From Gammaproteobacteria bacterium (GTDB lineage: Bacteria > Pseudomonadota > Gammaproteobacteria > SZUA-229), in NCBI GenBank assembly GCA_015488295.1, contig WFOC01000010.1, positions 1-37,789 on the forward strand: 37,789 nt of DNA. The letters are read 5' to 3'. Below the pieces are notes generated by a model that had not been told where the DNA came from, did no database searches, and worked only from the letters and a program-made list of their open reading frames with translations. How positions within the stretch are numbered: the first letter of the stretch is position 1; each line of letters starts with the position of its first letter. Positions 18,407 to 28,759 of this stretch are shown here, one piece after another. Position numbers and translations under genes: made by a program.

Positions 18407-19828
18407 CTAATGCACACTCACAATCTTCATTATATTACTGCCACCCTGATCACCCAGATTATCACCACGGGTAAGCACGATACGGTCACCGCTTTCGACG
18501 ATACCTTTGCTCTTCAGCAAATCAACCACACCAATCGTTACATCCGCCGGTGCCATTTTTGTAAAGTCCGCACGCACCGGATAAACCCCGCGGTACAAAG
18601 TGACTTTACTCAAAGTTCTTATTCGCGGTGTCAGCGCATAAATCGGAATACCCGAACTGATACGTGACATCCATAACACGGTTGCACCCGACTCGGTCAT
18701 TGATGCAATCGCTTTCATCTTGAGATGATTGGCAGTGTACATTGTAGCCATTGCGATAGCTTCATCAACCCTACCAAAAACAAGGTCAACACGGTGATCG
18801 GAAACCATGGCTGCACGTTGTTTCTCGGCGTGTTCGCAAATGCGACCCATCGCCGCCACGGTTTTAGCCGGGTATTTACCAACTGCCGTTTCACCCGACA
18901 GCATCACCGCATCGGTGCCGTCGAGCACTGAGTTGGCCACGTCGAAAACTTCGGCACGGGTCGGAATCGGGCTGTCGATCATCGACTCCATCATCTGTGT
19001 CGCGGTGATCACCACCCTGTTCATGGCGCGGGCTTTTTTGATCAGGCTTTTCTGCAGAGCCGGCAATTCAGCATCACCCATCTCGACACCCAGATCACCA
19101 CGTGCCACCATAATGACATCAGAGGCTTCGACGATCTCATCAATATTTTCGATAGCTTCGGCACGTTCAACCTTGGTGACGATGCTGGCATCACTACCCT
19201 CAGCAACCACCAGCTCGCGACACTGTTCAACATCGGCCGCTGTGCGGGCAAACGACAGCGCGACAAAATCAACATTCATCGCCACCGCGGCTTTCAAATC
19301 TTCCTTATCTTTATCGGTCAACGCCGGCGCGGACAGACCACCACCTTTCAGGTTGATGCCCTTGTTGTTCGACAGCTCGCAGGTGTAAACCACTTTGCAG
19401 CGAACCTCGTCGCCGACAACTTCGTTCACTTCCAGTTCGACACGACCATCATCGAGCAGCAGAACATCACCGTGTTTTACATCTTTTGGCAAATCTTTAT
19501 AGGCCAGACCAACACGCTCCTGCGTGCCTTCATCTTTACCCAGCGCCGCGTCCAGAATAAACGTCTCACCGCGAATCAACTGCACCACACCGTCCTTGAA
19601 CTTGTGGGTGCGAATTTTCGGCCCCTGCAAGTCGGCAAGGATGCCGACAATACGTCCGGTGCTCTCGCTGCATTCGCGAATCAGATCAACGCGATGTTTT
19701 TGTTCTTCATGTGAGCCGTGTGAAAAGTTCAGACGGAACACATCAACACCTGCCCGGATCATCTCAAGAATTACTTCAGATGAACTGGAACCCGGCCCCA
19801 AAGTCGCAACAATCTTCGTTCTGCGCAT
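18407..19828 (-). CDS. pyk: pyruvate kinase
   Basis: Pyruvate kinase converts phosphoenolpyruvate and ADP to pyruvate and ATP. At 473 residues it resembles the shorter PykA form. It starts MRRTKIVATLGPGSSS, followed by FRLNFSHGSHEEQ, DLQGPKIRTHKF, LLDDGRVELEV, the catalytic block VMVARGDLGVEMGDAELPALQK and ITATQMMESMIDSPIPTRAEVFDVANSVLDGTDAVMLSGETAVGKYP. The C-terminal domain ends RIVLTRGDNLGDQGGSNIMKIV. No good ribosome site is visible before the ATG, which is unlike its neighbours; an alternative upstream start is not supported. It is located between pgk and fba, with a terminator separating it from pgk, so it should have its own promoter. Confidence 0.95.
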   Translation of the reverse strand: MRRTKIVATLGPGSSSSEVILEMIRAGVDVFRLNFSHGSHEEQKHRVDLIRECSESTGRIVGILADLQGPKIRTHKFKDGVVQLIRGETFILDAALGKDEGTQERVGLAYKDLPKDVKHGDVLLLDDGRVELEVNEVVGDEVRCKVVYTCELSNNKGINLKGGGLSAPALTDKDKEDLKAAVAMNVDFVALSFARTAADVEQCRELVVAEGSDASIVTKVERAEAIENIDEIVEASDVIMVARGDLGVEMGDAELPALQKSLIKKARAMNRVVITATQMMESMIDSPIPTRAEVFDVANSVLDGTDAVMLSGETAVGKYPAKTVAAMGRICEHAEKQRAAMVSDHRVDLVFGRVDEAIAMATMYTANHLKMKAIASMTESGATVLWMSRISSGIPIYALTPRIRTLSKVTLYRGVYPVRADFTKMAPADVTIGVVDLLKSKGIVESGDRIVLTRGDNLGDQGGSNIMKIVSVH

Positions 19829-19864
19829 GGATGTTTTGTTTTTAACCCCGATATATTAATGTAT

Positions 19865-19895
19865 AAAAAAACGAGGCCTGAAAGACAAGCCTCGT
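19865..19895 (-). terminator. intrinsic terminator downstream of pgk
   Basis: The stem ACGAGGC (19871-19877) / GCCTCGT (19889-19895) is perfect. On the - strand it is followed by a run of seven T. It starts 8 bases past the pgk stop and separates pgk from pyk. Confidence 0.9.
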
Positions 19896-19903
19896 AATTC
19901 TAA

Positions 19904-21091
19904 TTATGATTGTTTAGCCGCACACTCTTCTAACATGGCAACCGCTGGTAGTGTTTTGCCTTCCAGGTATTCCAGGAAAGCGCCGCCGGCGGTTGAGATG
20001 TAAGAGACTTTGTCGTAAATGTCGTATTTCTGGATTGCCGCGATAGTGTCACCGCCGCCAGCCAGACTGAAACCCGGTGAGTTGGCAATCGCCATGGAAA
20101 CTGTTTTTGTGCCTTCGCCAAACTGGTCGAATTCAAATACACCAACCGGACCGTTCCAGATGATGGTGCCGGCTTTCTCGATAATGTCGGCCAGTTCTTT
20201 TGCAGACTCAGGACCGATGTCAAAAATCATGTCGTCGTCCAGTACTTCGTCCGCCTTTTTCAAAGCTGCTTCAGCGTCTTCAGCAAATTCTTTGGCACAA
20301 ACAACATCTGTCGCAATCGGAATACTTGCACCGCGCGCGTTCATTTTTTCGATCAGCGCTTTTGCGGTATCAACCAGGTCATCTTCACACAAAGATTTAC
20401 CAACGTTGTGCCCCATGGCTTTCAGGAAAGTGTTGGCGATACCGCCGCCGACAACCAGCTGGTCAACTTTTTCAGACAGTGCTTCCAGCACGGTCAGCTT
20501 GGTAGAAACTTTTGAACCACCAACAATTGCCACCATCGGACGCGCAGGTTCCGCCAGTGCTTTTGCCAGGCTATCCAGTTCGCCAGAAAGCAATATGCCA
20601 GCACAGGCAATCGGTGCAAACTTACCCGCGCCGTGTGTTGAAGCCTGGGCACGATGCGCCGTACCAAACGCATCCATGACAAACACGTCACATAAAGCGG
20701 CGTACTTTTTAGACAGCTCTTCGTCGTCTTTTTTCTCGCCCGCATTAAAACGAACATTTTCCAGCAGCACGACTTCACCGGCTGCAACCTGTGGTGCGTT
20801 ATCCAGGTAGTCTTTAACCAGACGCACTTCGGTGCCCAGCTTTTCAGACATCACTGTCGCAATTGGTGCCATTGAGTTTTCCTCATCCACCTTGCCCTCT
20901 TCAGGACGACCGCGATGAGACATCACCATCACAGAAGCGCCCGCTTTCATGCAGTGCTCAACAGTGGGCATCGATGCAGTAATACGCGCATCAGAAGTTA
21001 CTTTGCCATCTTTTACAGGCACGTTAAGGTCCGAGCGAATTAAAACGCGCTTACCGGCTAAATCTAGATCTGTCAGCTTGATGAATGCCAT
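19904..21091 (-). CDS. pgk: phosphoglycerate kinase
   Basis: Phosphoglycerate kinase transfers phosphate between 1,3-bisphosphoglycerate and ADP in glycolysis, or the reverse in the Calvin cycle. The 395-residue protein shows the N-terminal substrate signature [51 protein letters not shown] and [18 protein letters not shown]. The nucleotide domain follows with [41 protein letters not shown] and [17 protein letters not shown] ribosome site precedes the ATG. It lies downstream of gap but is separated from it by 324 bases containing a terminator and two repeat elements, so it is probably expressed from its own promoter. A terminator follows immediately. Confidence 0.96.
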   Translation of the reverse strand: MAFIKLTDLDLAGKRVLIRSDLNVPVKDGKVTSDARITASMPTVEHCMKAGASVMVMSHRGRPEEGKVDEENSMAPIATVMSEKLGTEVRLVKDYLDNAPQVAAGEVVLLENVRFNAGEKKDDEELSKKYAALCDVFVMDAFGTAHRAQASTHGAGKFAPIACAGILLSGELDSLAKALAEPARPMVAIVGGSKVSTKLTVLEALSEKVDQLVVGGGIANTFLKAMGHNVGKSLCEDDLVDTAKALIEKMNARGASIPIATDVVCAKEFAEDAEAALKKADEVLDDDMIFDIGPESAKELADIIEKAGTIIWNGPVGVFEFDQFGEGTKTVSMAIANSPGFSLAGGGDTIAAIQKYDIYDKVSYISTAGGAFLEYLEGKTLPAVAMLEECAAKQS

Positions 21092-21190
21092 GATTAAAAC
21101 TCCAAAATTTTTTAAATATAAATATTAAATACAGTTTGTTAAAAATTGATTAACATTTAACAAACAATACTTACCAATCAAAAACTATTT

Positions 21191-21226
21191 TTATCCACAG
21201 ATGAACGCAGATTCACACAGATAAAA
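21191..21226. repeat. dispersed intergenic repeat of the TTATCCACAGATGAACGCAG type
   Basis: The stretch is made of loosely repeated CACAGAT(G/A) units: TTATCCACAG, ATGAACGCAG, ATTCACACAG, ATAAA. The type is a familiar non-coding intergenic repeat in environmental proteobacteria. It lies in the 324-base gap between gap and pgk; the bases between it and pgk (21092-21190) are AT-rich with no gene seen. Confidence 0.55.
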
Positions 21227-21249
21227 ACAAAACCTTAATTTTTTATAAA

Positions 21250-21284
21250 AACACCAGCCCAGTTTTAGTAACCGGGCTGTGTTT
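21250..21284 (-). terminator. likely terminator for the tkt-gap segment
   Basis: CAGCCC (21255-21260) pairs with GGGCTG (21274-21279), and outer AAACA/TGTTT bases extend the stem with one bulge. On the - strand the hairpin is followed by TTTTTAT. It lies about 140 bases downstream of gap, past the palindromic element at 21312-21400. Confidence 0.7.
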
Positions 21285-21311
21285 AACTATCTCATTCTAT
21301 AAATGAGGAGA

Positions 21312-21400
21312 TTTTGTTCGAGAGCAAGGCGCGGGATCAATTTGAGCGCGGAGCGTACACGCAGTACGTGAGCACTCAAATTGATTCCGCAACGCCGCTA
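21312..21400. repeat. 89-bp imperfect palindromic element
   Basis: Terminal TTTTGT (21312-21317) and ACAAAA (21395-21400) bound a long inverted repeat. Its best pair is ATCAATTTGAG against CTCAAATTGAT, with further pairing of AGGCG to CGCC. The centre holds GCGTACACGCAGTACGTGAGC, itself partly palindromic. It starts 15 bases downstream of the gap stop codon. The type resembles dispersed palindromic repeats in gammaproteobacteria; no transposase or target duplication is visible. Confidence 0.75.
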
Positions 21401-21415
21401 TCGGACAAAAGATCC

Positions 21416-22435
<1,020 letters not shown>

Positions 22436-22468
22436 TTAAAACTTAAAAAATAAATTCTTACCAAATAC

Positions 22469-24442
22469 TTACAATACAGATTCAACCGTCTTAACAACGT
22501 TTTCTACGGTGAAACCAAATTCTTTAAACAGCTGGTCAGCAGGTGCAGATTCACCGAAGTGATCGATACCAACTACTGCATCAGCGTACTTGTACCATGC
22601 ATCAGTAACAGCCGCCTCAACAGCAACTGTCGGAACACCCTTGATTAATACTGAAGATTTATAAGCGTCATCCTGCGCATCAAACAAATTAGTTGAAGGC
22701 ATAGAGACTACACGAATCTTCTTGTCAGACATCGCTTCCGCCGCACCTGTTGCCAGCGCTACTTCAGAACCAGTACCGATGATGATTGCATCCGGTGTGC
22801 CTTCACAATCTCTCAGGATGTAACCACCCTTTGAAATTTCAGCAATCTGTGCATCAGTACGTTCCTGATGAGGCAGACCCTGACGCGAGAAGATCAGGGT
22901 AGAAGGACCATCTTTACGCTCGATTGCCTGCGCCCAGCATACAGCTGATTCAACAGCATCACATGGTCGCCACACAGCCATGTTAGGAATCATGCGCAGT
23001 GTAGGAATCTGCTCAACTGGCTGGTGCGTAGGACCATCTTCACCCAGACCGATTGAGTCATGAGAAAAGACGAAGATGCTCTGGATTTTCATCAGTGCTG
23101 CCATACGCAATGCGTTGCGTGCATACTCAGAGAACATCAGGAAGGTTGCGCCGAAAGGAATCAGGCCGCCGTGCAGCGTCATGCCATTCATGATGGCAGA
23201 CATACCGAATTCACGAACACCGTAGTTCAGGTAGTTCGGCTCGTCATTGCTGATCATTGGCTTGTAACCAGACCACTCAGTCAGGTTTGAACAACCAAGG
23301 TCAGCTGAACCACCAAACATTTCAGGCACTATCGGTGAATAAGCTTCGATAGCCGCTAATGATGCCTGACGTGTCGCAGGGCTTTTTGCTTCAGCATTAA
23401 CAGAAGCAATATATTCAGCAGATTTGGCAGCCCAGTCCGCAGGCAGTTCGCCGGCCATGCGGCGCTCATATTCAGCTGCCAGCTCCGGGAATTCTGCTTT
23501 ATATGCTGCAAATTTTTCGTTCCATGCTGCTTCGGCTTTAGCGCCTTTCTCTTTCGCGTCCCAGCCGGCATAAATGTCAGCAGGTACTTCAAATGCAGCA
23601 TGATCCCAACCCAAAGCCGCTTTGGTCAGGTTGATTTCTTCTTCACCCAGTGGCGCACCGTGACAGGCGTGGCTACCCGCTTTATTTGGTGAACCAAAAC
23701 CAATGGTTGTTTTACAGCAGATCATTGTTGGTTTGTCAGTCATTGCTTTCGCTGTTGCAATTGCCGCAGCAATCGCTTCAGGATCATGACCATCAACGTC
23801 AGCAATCACATGCCAGCCGTATGATTCAAAACGCTTGGGTGTGTCATCAGTAAACCAGCCTTCAACGTGACCGTCGATAGAAATACCGTTGTCATCCCAG
23901 AACGCAATCAGTTTGCCCAGACCTAAAGTACCCGCCAGTGAACACGCTTCGTGAGAGATGCCTTCCATCAAGCAGCCGTCACCAAGAAACACATAAGTGT
24001 GGTGATCAACAATGTCGTGACCTTTTTGATTGAATGTGCCAGCCAGTGCTTTTTCAGCAATCGCCATACCAACACCGTTGGTAATACCCTGACCCAAAGG
24101 ACCCGTTGTGGTTTCAACACCTGGAGCATAACCGTACTCAGGGTGACCCGGCGTTTTAGAGTGCAGCTGACGGAAGTTTTTCAGATCGTCAATTGAGAGG
24201 TCGTAACCTGTCAGGTGCAACAATGAATAAATCAACATCGAGCCATGACCATTGGACAAAATAAAACGGTCGCGGTTACTCCAGTTAGGGTTGGCAGGGT
24301 TGTGCATCATATTGTCATTCCACAATACTTCAGCGATATCAGCCATACCCATAGGTGCACCGGGATGACCGGAATTGGCTTTTTGTACAGCGTCCATACT
24401 CAAGGCACGAACGGCATTTGCAAGGTCTTTACGTGAAGGCAT
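22469..24442 (-). CDS. tkt: transketolase
   Basis: Transketolase moves two-carbon ketol units between sugar phosphates in the pentose phosphate pathway and, where present, the Calvin cycle. The protein is 657 residues, full length. The thiamine diphosphate domain shows [55 protein letters not shown] and the GDG motif at residues 154-156 ([15 protein letters not shown]). The pyrimidine-binding domain contains RYGVREF-like [33 protein letters not shown] in the form [17 protein letters not shown], and [12 protein letters not shown]. Both halves are intact. A GGAG ribosome site precedes the ATG. It is first in the - strand central-carbon block, before gap. Confidence 0.96.
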   Translation of the reverse strand: MPSRKDLANAVRALSMDAVQKANSGHPGAPMGMADIAEVLWNDNMMHNPANPNWSNRDRFILSNGHGSMLIYSLLHLTGYDLSIDDLKNFRQLHSKTPGHPEYGYAPGVETTTGPLGQGITNGVGMAIAEKALAGTFNQKGHDIVDHHTYVFLGDGCLMEGISHEACSLAGTLGLGKLIAFWDDNGISIDGHVEGWFTDDTPKRFESYGWHVIADVDGHDPEAIAAAIATAKAMTDKPTMICCKTTIGFGSPNKAGSHACHGAPLGEEEINLTKAALGWDHAAFEVPADIYAGWDAKEKGAKAEAAWNEKFAAYKAEFPELAAEYERRMAGELPADWAAKSAEYIASVNAEAKSPATRQASLAAIEAYSPIVPEMFGGSADLGCSNLTEWSGYKPMISNDEPNYLNYGVREFGMSAIMNGMTLHGGLIPFGATFLMFSEYARNALRMAALMKIQSIFVFSHDSIGLGEDGPTHQPVEQIPTLRMIPNMAVWRPCDAVESAVCWAQAIERKDGPSTLIFSRQGLPHQERTDAQIAEISKGGYILRDCEGTPDAIIIGTGSEVALATGAAEAMSDKKIRVVSMPSTNLFDAQDDAYKSSVLIKGVPTVAVEAAVTDAWYKYADAVVGIDHFGESAPADQLFKEFGFTVENVVKTVESVL

Positions 24443-24795
24443 AGTGCTCTCCGATTAAGTTTTTGTAACTGAAAAAGCCACCACAACAGACTCAAAAAAA
24501 GAACCTGCGAAGCGACAAAAATTCTATTGAGATCAACGACTAAGACACCCCAAACAGCTTGTTAACCACTGTGCCAGAGATCATTGAAAGGCGCGTATTT
24601 TCCCTTAATTCAGCACAATGAGCAAGCTGCACGAAGAGATAACGAATAACCCTTCAATAACTCCGCTTTTCACAAGCGCCAGACATACACCGTAAATACC
24701 TGATATTAAAAAGACATTGTTTTATTAATACATCAATTAAATTTATAAAATTTGGACTATATACATAAAACAAATACAGAAACGAGAGCAGATTC
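24443..24795. other. 353-bp divergent intergenic region, tkt / PhnD-like gene
   Basis: No gene, terminator or strong repeat was found. It becomes very AT-rich towards the + strand gene (about 24700-24780). It must contain both promoters, but I could not assign convincing -35/-10 pairs. TTGAGATCAA at about 24525-24534 is a short near-palindrome, without the 4-base spacer of an FNR site. A LysR-type (CbbR) site is possible for a tkt promoter but not demonstrable here. Confidence 0.5.
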
Positions 24796-25632
24796 ATGCC
24801 CACACGGAATGCCACTTCAGCATCGGTGATTTTTTTCTTTGTCACACTTTTTACGACGCTAGTATATAGCGCCGCAAGTCGAGCAGCGGAATACACCCTG
24901 GCCATCCAGCCCATCCTGCCACAGGACGAGCTCAAAAAACGCTTCCAGCCGCTTGCCGATTACCTGTCGCAGGAAACCGGCCAGACCATCACCATCACCA
25001 CGCAGCGCAACTTTCTTTTCTACTGGACAAAAATGCGCAAACAAAAGAAAGGGTTTGACCTGGTACTGGATGCTGCGCACTTTACCGACTACCGCGTAAA
25101 AGCACAGGGCTACACCGTGCTGGCCAAACTGCCCGACACCGTCAGCTTTTCCATCGTCACCAGTGAAGATAATTTCATCCTTGACAAAGAAGAACTTATC
25201 AGCCTTCGGGTCGCAACCATGCCTTCTCCCAGTCTGGGCGCTTTACGACTGGAAGAGCTTTTCCCCAACCCGGTACGCACACCGTTTTACATCTGGGAAC
25301 GCAACACCACAGTCGCCGTGGAAAACATCCTGTCCGGAAAAATTGATGCCGCCATCATCCCGACACGCCTGGCCTCGACCTACAGCAACCTGAACATTGT
25401 ACTGACCACCGAGCCCGTGCCCCACATGGGCCTGTCGGCCTCCCCCGATGTGCCCGCAGAAGTCACCGAAAAAATCCGCCAGGCGCTACTGACAGCCAGC
25501 AACAATGAAAGCGGCAAACAGATGCTTGCCAGACTTCGAATAAACAACTTTGAACCCGCCAGCAGTGAAGTCTACGACGGTTATTCCGACCTGTTAAAAG
25601 AGGTTTTCGGCTACAAAATACCCGCGCAATAA
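24796..25632 (+). CDS. PhnD-like periplasmic substrate-binding protein
   Basis: This 278-residue protein has an N-terminal signal segment (about residues 10-30, ending SRAA) and then YTLAIQPILPQDELKKRFQPLADYLSQETGQTI. That is the standard opening of phosphate/phosphite/phosphonate binding proteins of the PhnD superfamily. Later segments, FDLVLDAAHFTDYRVKAQGY, LRVATMPSPSLGALRLEEL and VENILSGKIDAAIIPT, fit the two-lobed fold. No ABC permease or ATPase is next to it, so it may be a stand-alone sensor-type binding protein or work with a distant transporter. The ligand is not evident; phosphonate use should not be assumed. It converges with the thioredoxin-fold gene, with 22 bases between them. 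Confidence 0.75.
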   Translation: MPTRNATSASVIFFFVTLFTTLVYSAASRAAEYTLAIQPILPQDELKKRFQPLADYLSQETGQTITITTQRNFLFYWTKMRKQKKGFDLVLDAAHFTDYRVKAQGYTVLAKLPDTVSFSIVTSEDNFILDKEELISLRVATMPSPSLGALRLEELFPNPVRTPFYIWERNTTVAVENILSGKIDAAIIPTRLASTYSNLNIVLTTEPVPHMGLSASPDVPAEVTEKIRQALLTASNNESGKQMLARLRINNFEPASSEVYDGYSDLLKEVFGYKIPAQ

Positions 25633-25654
25633 AACGCCATATCAAAGCAGAAAC

Positions 25655-26212
25655 TCAATCCGCCTTCCATTTAATCGAGCAACCCATACTCGGAATTTGC
25701 TGCACCGGCCCGCGACCCGTTTCAGCCACCTGCTTCATGGCATCAAATAAATCACGCTTCACATCTTCTGCCGCAGCTTCTTTTCGACTGGCATCCAGCC
25801 GCCCGCGATACTGCAGCTGCAGGTCTTTGTTATAACCAAAAAAATCCGGCGTACACACCGCACCATAGGCTTTCGCCACCTCCTGCGTTTCGTCCAGCAG
25901 GTAAGGAAACGGAAAACCAAATTCCGCCGCCACCTTCTGCATGTTCTCAAACGAATCTTCCTCATATTCCGCCGGATCATTCGACATAATCGCCACACTG
26001 TTAACGCCGTAATCCATTAACTCGCGGGTGTCGCGTACCAGGCGATCACGGATCGATTTCACATAGGGGCAGTGATTGCAAATAAACATCACCAGCAGAC
26101 CATTTTCACCACGCGCTTTTTCCGGTGTCCAGACTTTGCCATCAATACCGGGCAGGGAAAAATCCACAATGGGCGCATCAAATTCACATACCGGGGTTTC
26201 CAGTGATACCAT
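25655..26212 (-). CDS. thioredoxin-fold protein (AhpC/TSA-like, CNHCP motif)
   Basis: This 185-residue cytoplasmic protein (no signal peptide) begins with a peroxiredoxin-like opening, IVDFSLPGIDGKVWTPEKARGENGLLVMFICNHCPYVKSI. Cys45-Asn-His-Cys48 followed by Pro is a CxxC redox pair at the thioredoxin position. SVAIMSNDPAEYEEDSFENM, FPFPYLLDETQEVAKAYGAVCTPDFFGYN (with the cis-Pro segment) and LQYRGRLD complete the fold. This subgroup is conserved and usually annotated simply as thioredoxin family; whether it acts as a peroxidase, reductase or chaperone is unknown. AGAGAG lies upstream of the start. It is divergent from rpoD, with 290 bases between them. Confidence 0.85.
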   Translation of the reverse strand: MVSLETPVCEFDAPIVDFSLPGIDGKVWTPEKARGENGLLVMFICNHCPYVKSIRDRLVRDTRELMDYGVNSVAIMSNDPAEYEEDSFENMQKVAAEFGFPFPYLLDETQEVAKAYGAVCTPDFFGYNKDLQLQYRGRLDASRKEAAAEDVKRDLFDAMKQVAETGRGPVQQIPSMGCSIKWKAD

Positions 26213-26338
26213 TTTTACTCTCTTTTGATAATTAACGTTTTATTATTTTTACTGTAAAAACCACTGCTTAGCGGCGCTATCCGGAGAAAACCATGCCAAC
26301 TCCGTGACGCATTACACCCTATTTAAACCTTGAAATCG

Positions 26339-26367
26339 TGGAAACAGCCCCCACATACTGGTACAAT
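26339..26367 (+). promoter_or_regulatory. candidate rpoD promoter
   Basis: TACAAT (26362-26367) matches the -10 consensus at 5 of 6 positions. TGGAAA (26339-26344) is a weaker -35 at the optimal 17-base spacing. The leader would be about 130 bases and would contain the GC-rich hairpin at 26403-26434. Confidence 0.35.
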
Positions 26368-26402
26368 GGTCAGTTCGGTTCGCGCTTTCAATCTGCTGGT
26401 TT

Positions 26403-26434
26403 TTAGTCAGCCTCCGCCGCAGGCGGGCGACTAA
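26403..26434. repeat. GC-rich hairpin in the rpoD leader
   Basis: Outer arms TTAGTC (26403-26408) and GACTAA (26429-26434) and inner arms CCGCC and GGCGG form a hairpin with small bulges around a GCA loop. No T-run follows, so a terminator is unlikely. It may be a dispersed repeat unit or a leader-RNA structure. Confidence 0.6.
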
Positions 26435-26502
26435 ACAGAACAGCATAGCGAACTCGCTAAAGCTCGGTTAAAACATTTTTCAGGTATTAAACAGGTAATT
26501 CT

Positions 26503-28356
26503 ATGGCAACTCCCCTACAGGAACAAGACAAACAATCACGTCTTAAAATGCTCATCGCCAAAGGCAAAGAACAGGGTTACCTCACCTACGCCGAAGTAAA
26601 CGACCACATTCCCGAAGGCATCGTCGACCCTTCACAGATCGAAGACATCATCAACACCATTACCGACATGGGCATCCGCGTGCTGGAAACTGCACCCGAT
26701 GCCGAATCACGCGTACTGACCGATGCCTCTGTCAGCGAAGCCGATGACGAGACCACCGAAGAAGCCGTTGCCGCACTGGCATCCATCGAAACCGAGCTCG
26801 GCCGCACCACCGACCCGGTACGCATGTACATGCGTGAAATGGGCAGCGTCGAACTGCTGACCCGTGAAGGCGAAATCGAAATCGCCAAACGCATCGAAGA
26901 AGGCCTGAAACAGGTTCTGCAGGCGCTGGCCACCAATCCGAACACCGTGCTCAACACCATCGAGTGCTGGGAAAAAGTCCAGGAAGGCGAAATGCGCCTT
27001 AATGAACTGATCGTTGATTTCCACAAATCAGATGAAGAGCTGGACCAGCTTGCGGCAGAAGCATTATTACGCGCAGCAAAAGAAGCCGAGCTTGCCGCCG
27101 CCGGCAAAGCCTCTCAAAAAGAAGAAGTAGTTGATACCGGCCCGGACCTCGAAAGAGTCAAAAAAGTTTTTTCCAAAATCAAACGCGCGCACACTCGCTG
27201 CGTCAATGTCATCGAGAAAAAAGACAGCACCAGCGAAGAAATTTCAAAAGCACGCGCCTCCATGGCCGCTGCTTTTCTTGAGTTTAAATACACACCAATA
27301 CTGGTCACACGTTTAACTCGCGAACTGCACACCACCATCAACCGCGTGCGCCAGCTGGAACGCCACATCCTGCACCTTGCTGTCAACAAGGCACACATGC
27401 CGCGCAAGATCATGATCACCACCTTCCCGCAGAACGAAGTCAACACCAAGTGGATCGACAAGTACTGCAAGGGTCACGAGTACTCAGAAAAGCTTAAAGA
27501 GCTGGCACCTGAAATCAAAATCACCCAGCAGAAACTGGCGGTTATCGAAAAAGAATTCGGCCTTACCGTCTCCGACATCAAAGAGATCAACCGCAAGATG
27601 TCCATCGGCGAAGCCAAGGCACGTCGCGCCAAGAAAGAAATGGTGGAAGCTAACCTGCGCCTGGTTATTTCGATTGCGAAAAAATACACCAACCGCGGCT
27701 TGCAGTTCCTCGACTTAATCCAGGAAGGCAACATCGGCCTGATGAAAGCCGTCGACAAGTTTGAATACCGTCGTGGTTACAAATTTTCTACCTACGCAAC
27801 ATGGTGGATTCGCCAGGCGATCACCCGCTCCATTGCTGACCAGGCTCGCACCATCCGTATCCCGGTTCACATGATCGAGACCATCAACAAACTCAACCGC
27901 ATCTTCCGTCAGATGCTGCAGGAAATGGGTCGCGAACCGACACCGGAAGAACTCGCAGAAAAAATGGAAATGCCGGAAGACAAGGTACGTAAAGTACTCA
28001 AGATTGCGAAAGAACCAATCTCCATGGAAACCCCGATTGGTGATGACGAAGATTCACACCTCGGTGATTTCATCGAAGACGTAAACATCATCGCACCGAT
28101 GGAATCGGCAACAGGCGAGTCACTGCGCGAATCAACCCGCGACATCCTCACCACGCTGACCGCACGTGAAGCCAAGGTACTGTGCATGCGTTTCGGCATC
28201 GACATGAACACCGACCACACACTGGAAGAAGTCGGCAAACAGTTCGACGTAACCCGCGAACGTATTCGCCAGATTGAAGCAAAGGCACTGCGCAAGCTGC
28301 GCCACCCAAGCCGCGCCGAAAACCTGCGCAGCTTCCTGGGCGACGGCGAAGAATAA
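26503..28356 (+). CDS. rpoD: RNA polymerase primary sigma factor, sigma-70
   Basis: The 617-residue protein has the full primary sigma layout. Region 1.1 is at about residues 6-70 ([24 protein letters not shown]) and region 1.2 is [21 protein letters not shown]. An acidic non-conserved insert follows, then region 2 ([39 protein letters not shown] and [29 protein letters not shown]), which opens DNA and reads the -10. Region 3 follows, and region 4 has the helix-turn-helix [30 protein letters not shown] that reads the -35. RpoS is excluded by region 1.1 and the length. A good AGGTAA ribosome site precedes the ATG. The usual upstream partner dnaG (and rpsU) is not adjacent; a divergent thioredoxin-fold gene takes its place. 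Confidence 0.97.
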   Translation: MATPLQEQDKQSRLKMLIAKGKEQGYLTYAEVNDHIPEGIVDPSQIEDIINTITDMGIRVLETAPDAESRVLTDASVSEADDETTEEAVAALASIETELGRTTDPVRMYMREMGSVELLTREGEIEIAKRIEEGLKQVLQALATNPNTVLNTIECWEKVQEGEMRLNELIVDFHKSDEELDQLAAEALLRAAKEAELAAAGKASQKEEVVDTGPDLERVKKVFSKIKRAHTRCVNVIEKKDSTSEEISKARASMAAAFLEFKYTPILVTRLTRELHTTINRVRQLERHILHLAVNKAHMPRKIMITTFPQNEVNTKWIDKYCKGHEYSEKLKELAPEIKITQQKLAVIEKEFGLTVSDIKEINRKMSIGEAKARRAKKEMVEANLRLVISIAKKYTNRGLQFLDLIQEGNIGLMKAVDKFEYRRGYKFSTYATWWIRQAITRSIADQARTIRIPVHMIETINKLNRIFRQMLQEMGREPTPEELAEKMEMPEDKVRKVLKIAKEPISMETPIGDDEDSHLGDFIEDVNIIAPMESATGESLRESTRDILTTLTAREAKVLCMRFGIDMNTDHTLEEVGKQFDVTRERIRQIEAKALRKLRHPSRAENLRSFLGDGEE

Positions 28357-28368
28357 ACACACTTGCCG

Positions 28369-28396
28369 TTGATGTCGAAATTACTACTGACATCAA
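28369..28396 (+). terminator. weak inverted repeat after rpoD
   Basis: TTGATGTC (28369-28376) pairs perfectly with GACATCAA (28389-28396), 13 bases past the rpoD stop. There is no T-run, so termination is uncertain; it could instead protect the transcript end. Confidence 0.4.
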
Positions 28397-28420
28397 ACTT
28401 AAACACCGTTAGAATACGCC

Positions 28421-28491
28421 ACTTCGCAGGGCAGGCACCGCCCGCCTCTACAACTGCGAAGCAGCGCCACCCCGGCGGGCAATGCCCGCCC
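28421..28491. repeat. clustered GC-rich palindromic repeats between rpoD and tRNA-Ile2
   Basis: CTTCGCAG (28422-28429) pairs with CTGCGAAG (28454-28461) around GGGCAGGCACCGCCCGCC. A separate perfect palindrome, GGCGGGC-AAT-GCCCGCC (28474-28490), follows. The GGCGGGCAATGCCCGCCCTACA type is a common dispersed extragenic palindrome in proteobacteria. The rest of the 302-base gap (28357-28658) holds no protein gene that I can support. Confidence 0.7.
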
Positions 28492-28658
28492 TACACCTGC
28501 AATTCACACAGTGCAAAAAAAGCACATACCGCAGGGCGCGAACACAATCACTGCCTGTAGCGGGGCGCGATAACACAGGGTTTGAGCATTTGAGGCGACA
28601 GCCAAACTAGTAGACCGCAATAGTCTATATAACAATTTAGAAATCACCCATGATTAAT

Positions 28659-28735
28659 GGGCCTGTAGCTCAGTTGGTTAGAGCATCCGACTCATAATCG
28701 GCAGGTCGACAGTTCGAGTCTGTCCAGGCCCACCA
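28659..28735 (+). tRNA. tRNA-Ile2 (CAU anticodon, lysidine type)
   Basis: This is a complete 77-base cloverleaf with encoded CCA at 28733-28735. The acceptor stem is GGGCCTG / CAGGCCC, the D arm is GCTCAGTTGGTTAGAGC, the anticodon loop is CTCATAA giving CAU, and the T arm contains GTTCGAGTC. CAU could mean elongator Met. However, the acceptor stem carries C4-G69 and C5-G68, the pairs used by TilS to choose tRNA-Ile2, and the position next to rpoD matches ileX-like tRNA genes in other gammaproteobacteria. After lysidine modification it would read AUA codons. The top pair of the anticodon stem (T27-C43) is mismatched. Confidence 0.9.
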
Positions 28736-28759
28736 TTTATTTTTTCCTTCTGACGGCCA

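Noticed and set aside
18807-19388. 193-codon + strand open frame inside pyk
   Set aside because: Antisense Ser/Ala-rich sequence opposite the catalytic region of pyruvate kinase.
20019-20810. 263-codon + strand open frame inside pgk
   Set aside because: It lies entirely opposite to pgk, whose motifs are complete, and its translation is Ser/Ala-rich low-complexity sequence typical of an antisense frame.
24520-24540. TTGAGATCAA as an FNR site before tkt
   Set aside because: The half sites abut without the required 4-base spacer, so it is not an FNR site.
24654-24935. 93-codon - strand open frame upstream of and into the PhnD-like gene
   Set aside because: Overlaps the signal peptide coding region of the PhnD-like gene and the AT-rich divergent promoter region; no supporting features.
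28363-28560. 65-codon open frame after rpoD
   Set aside because: It consists mostly of extragenic palindromes and has no ribosome site or recognisable domain.
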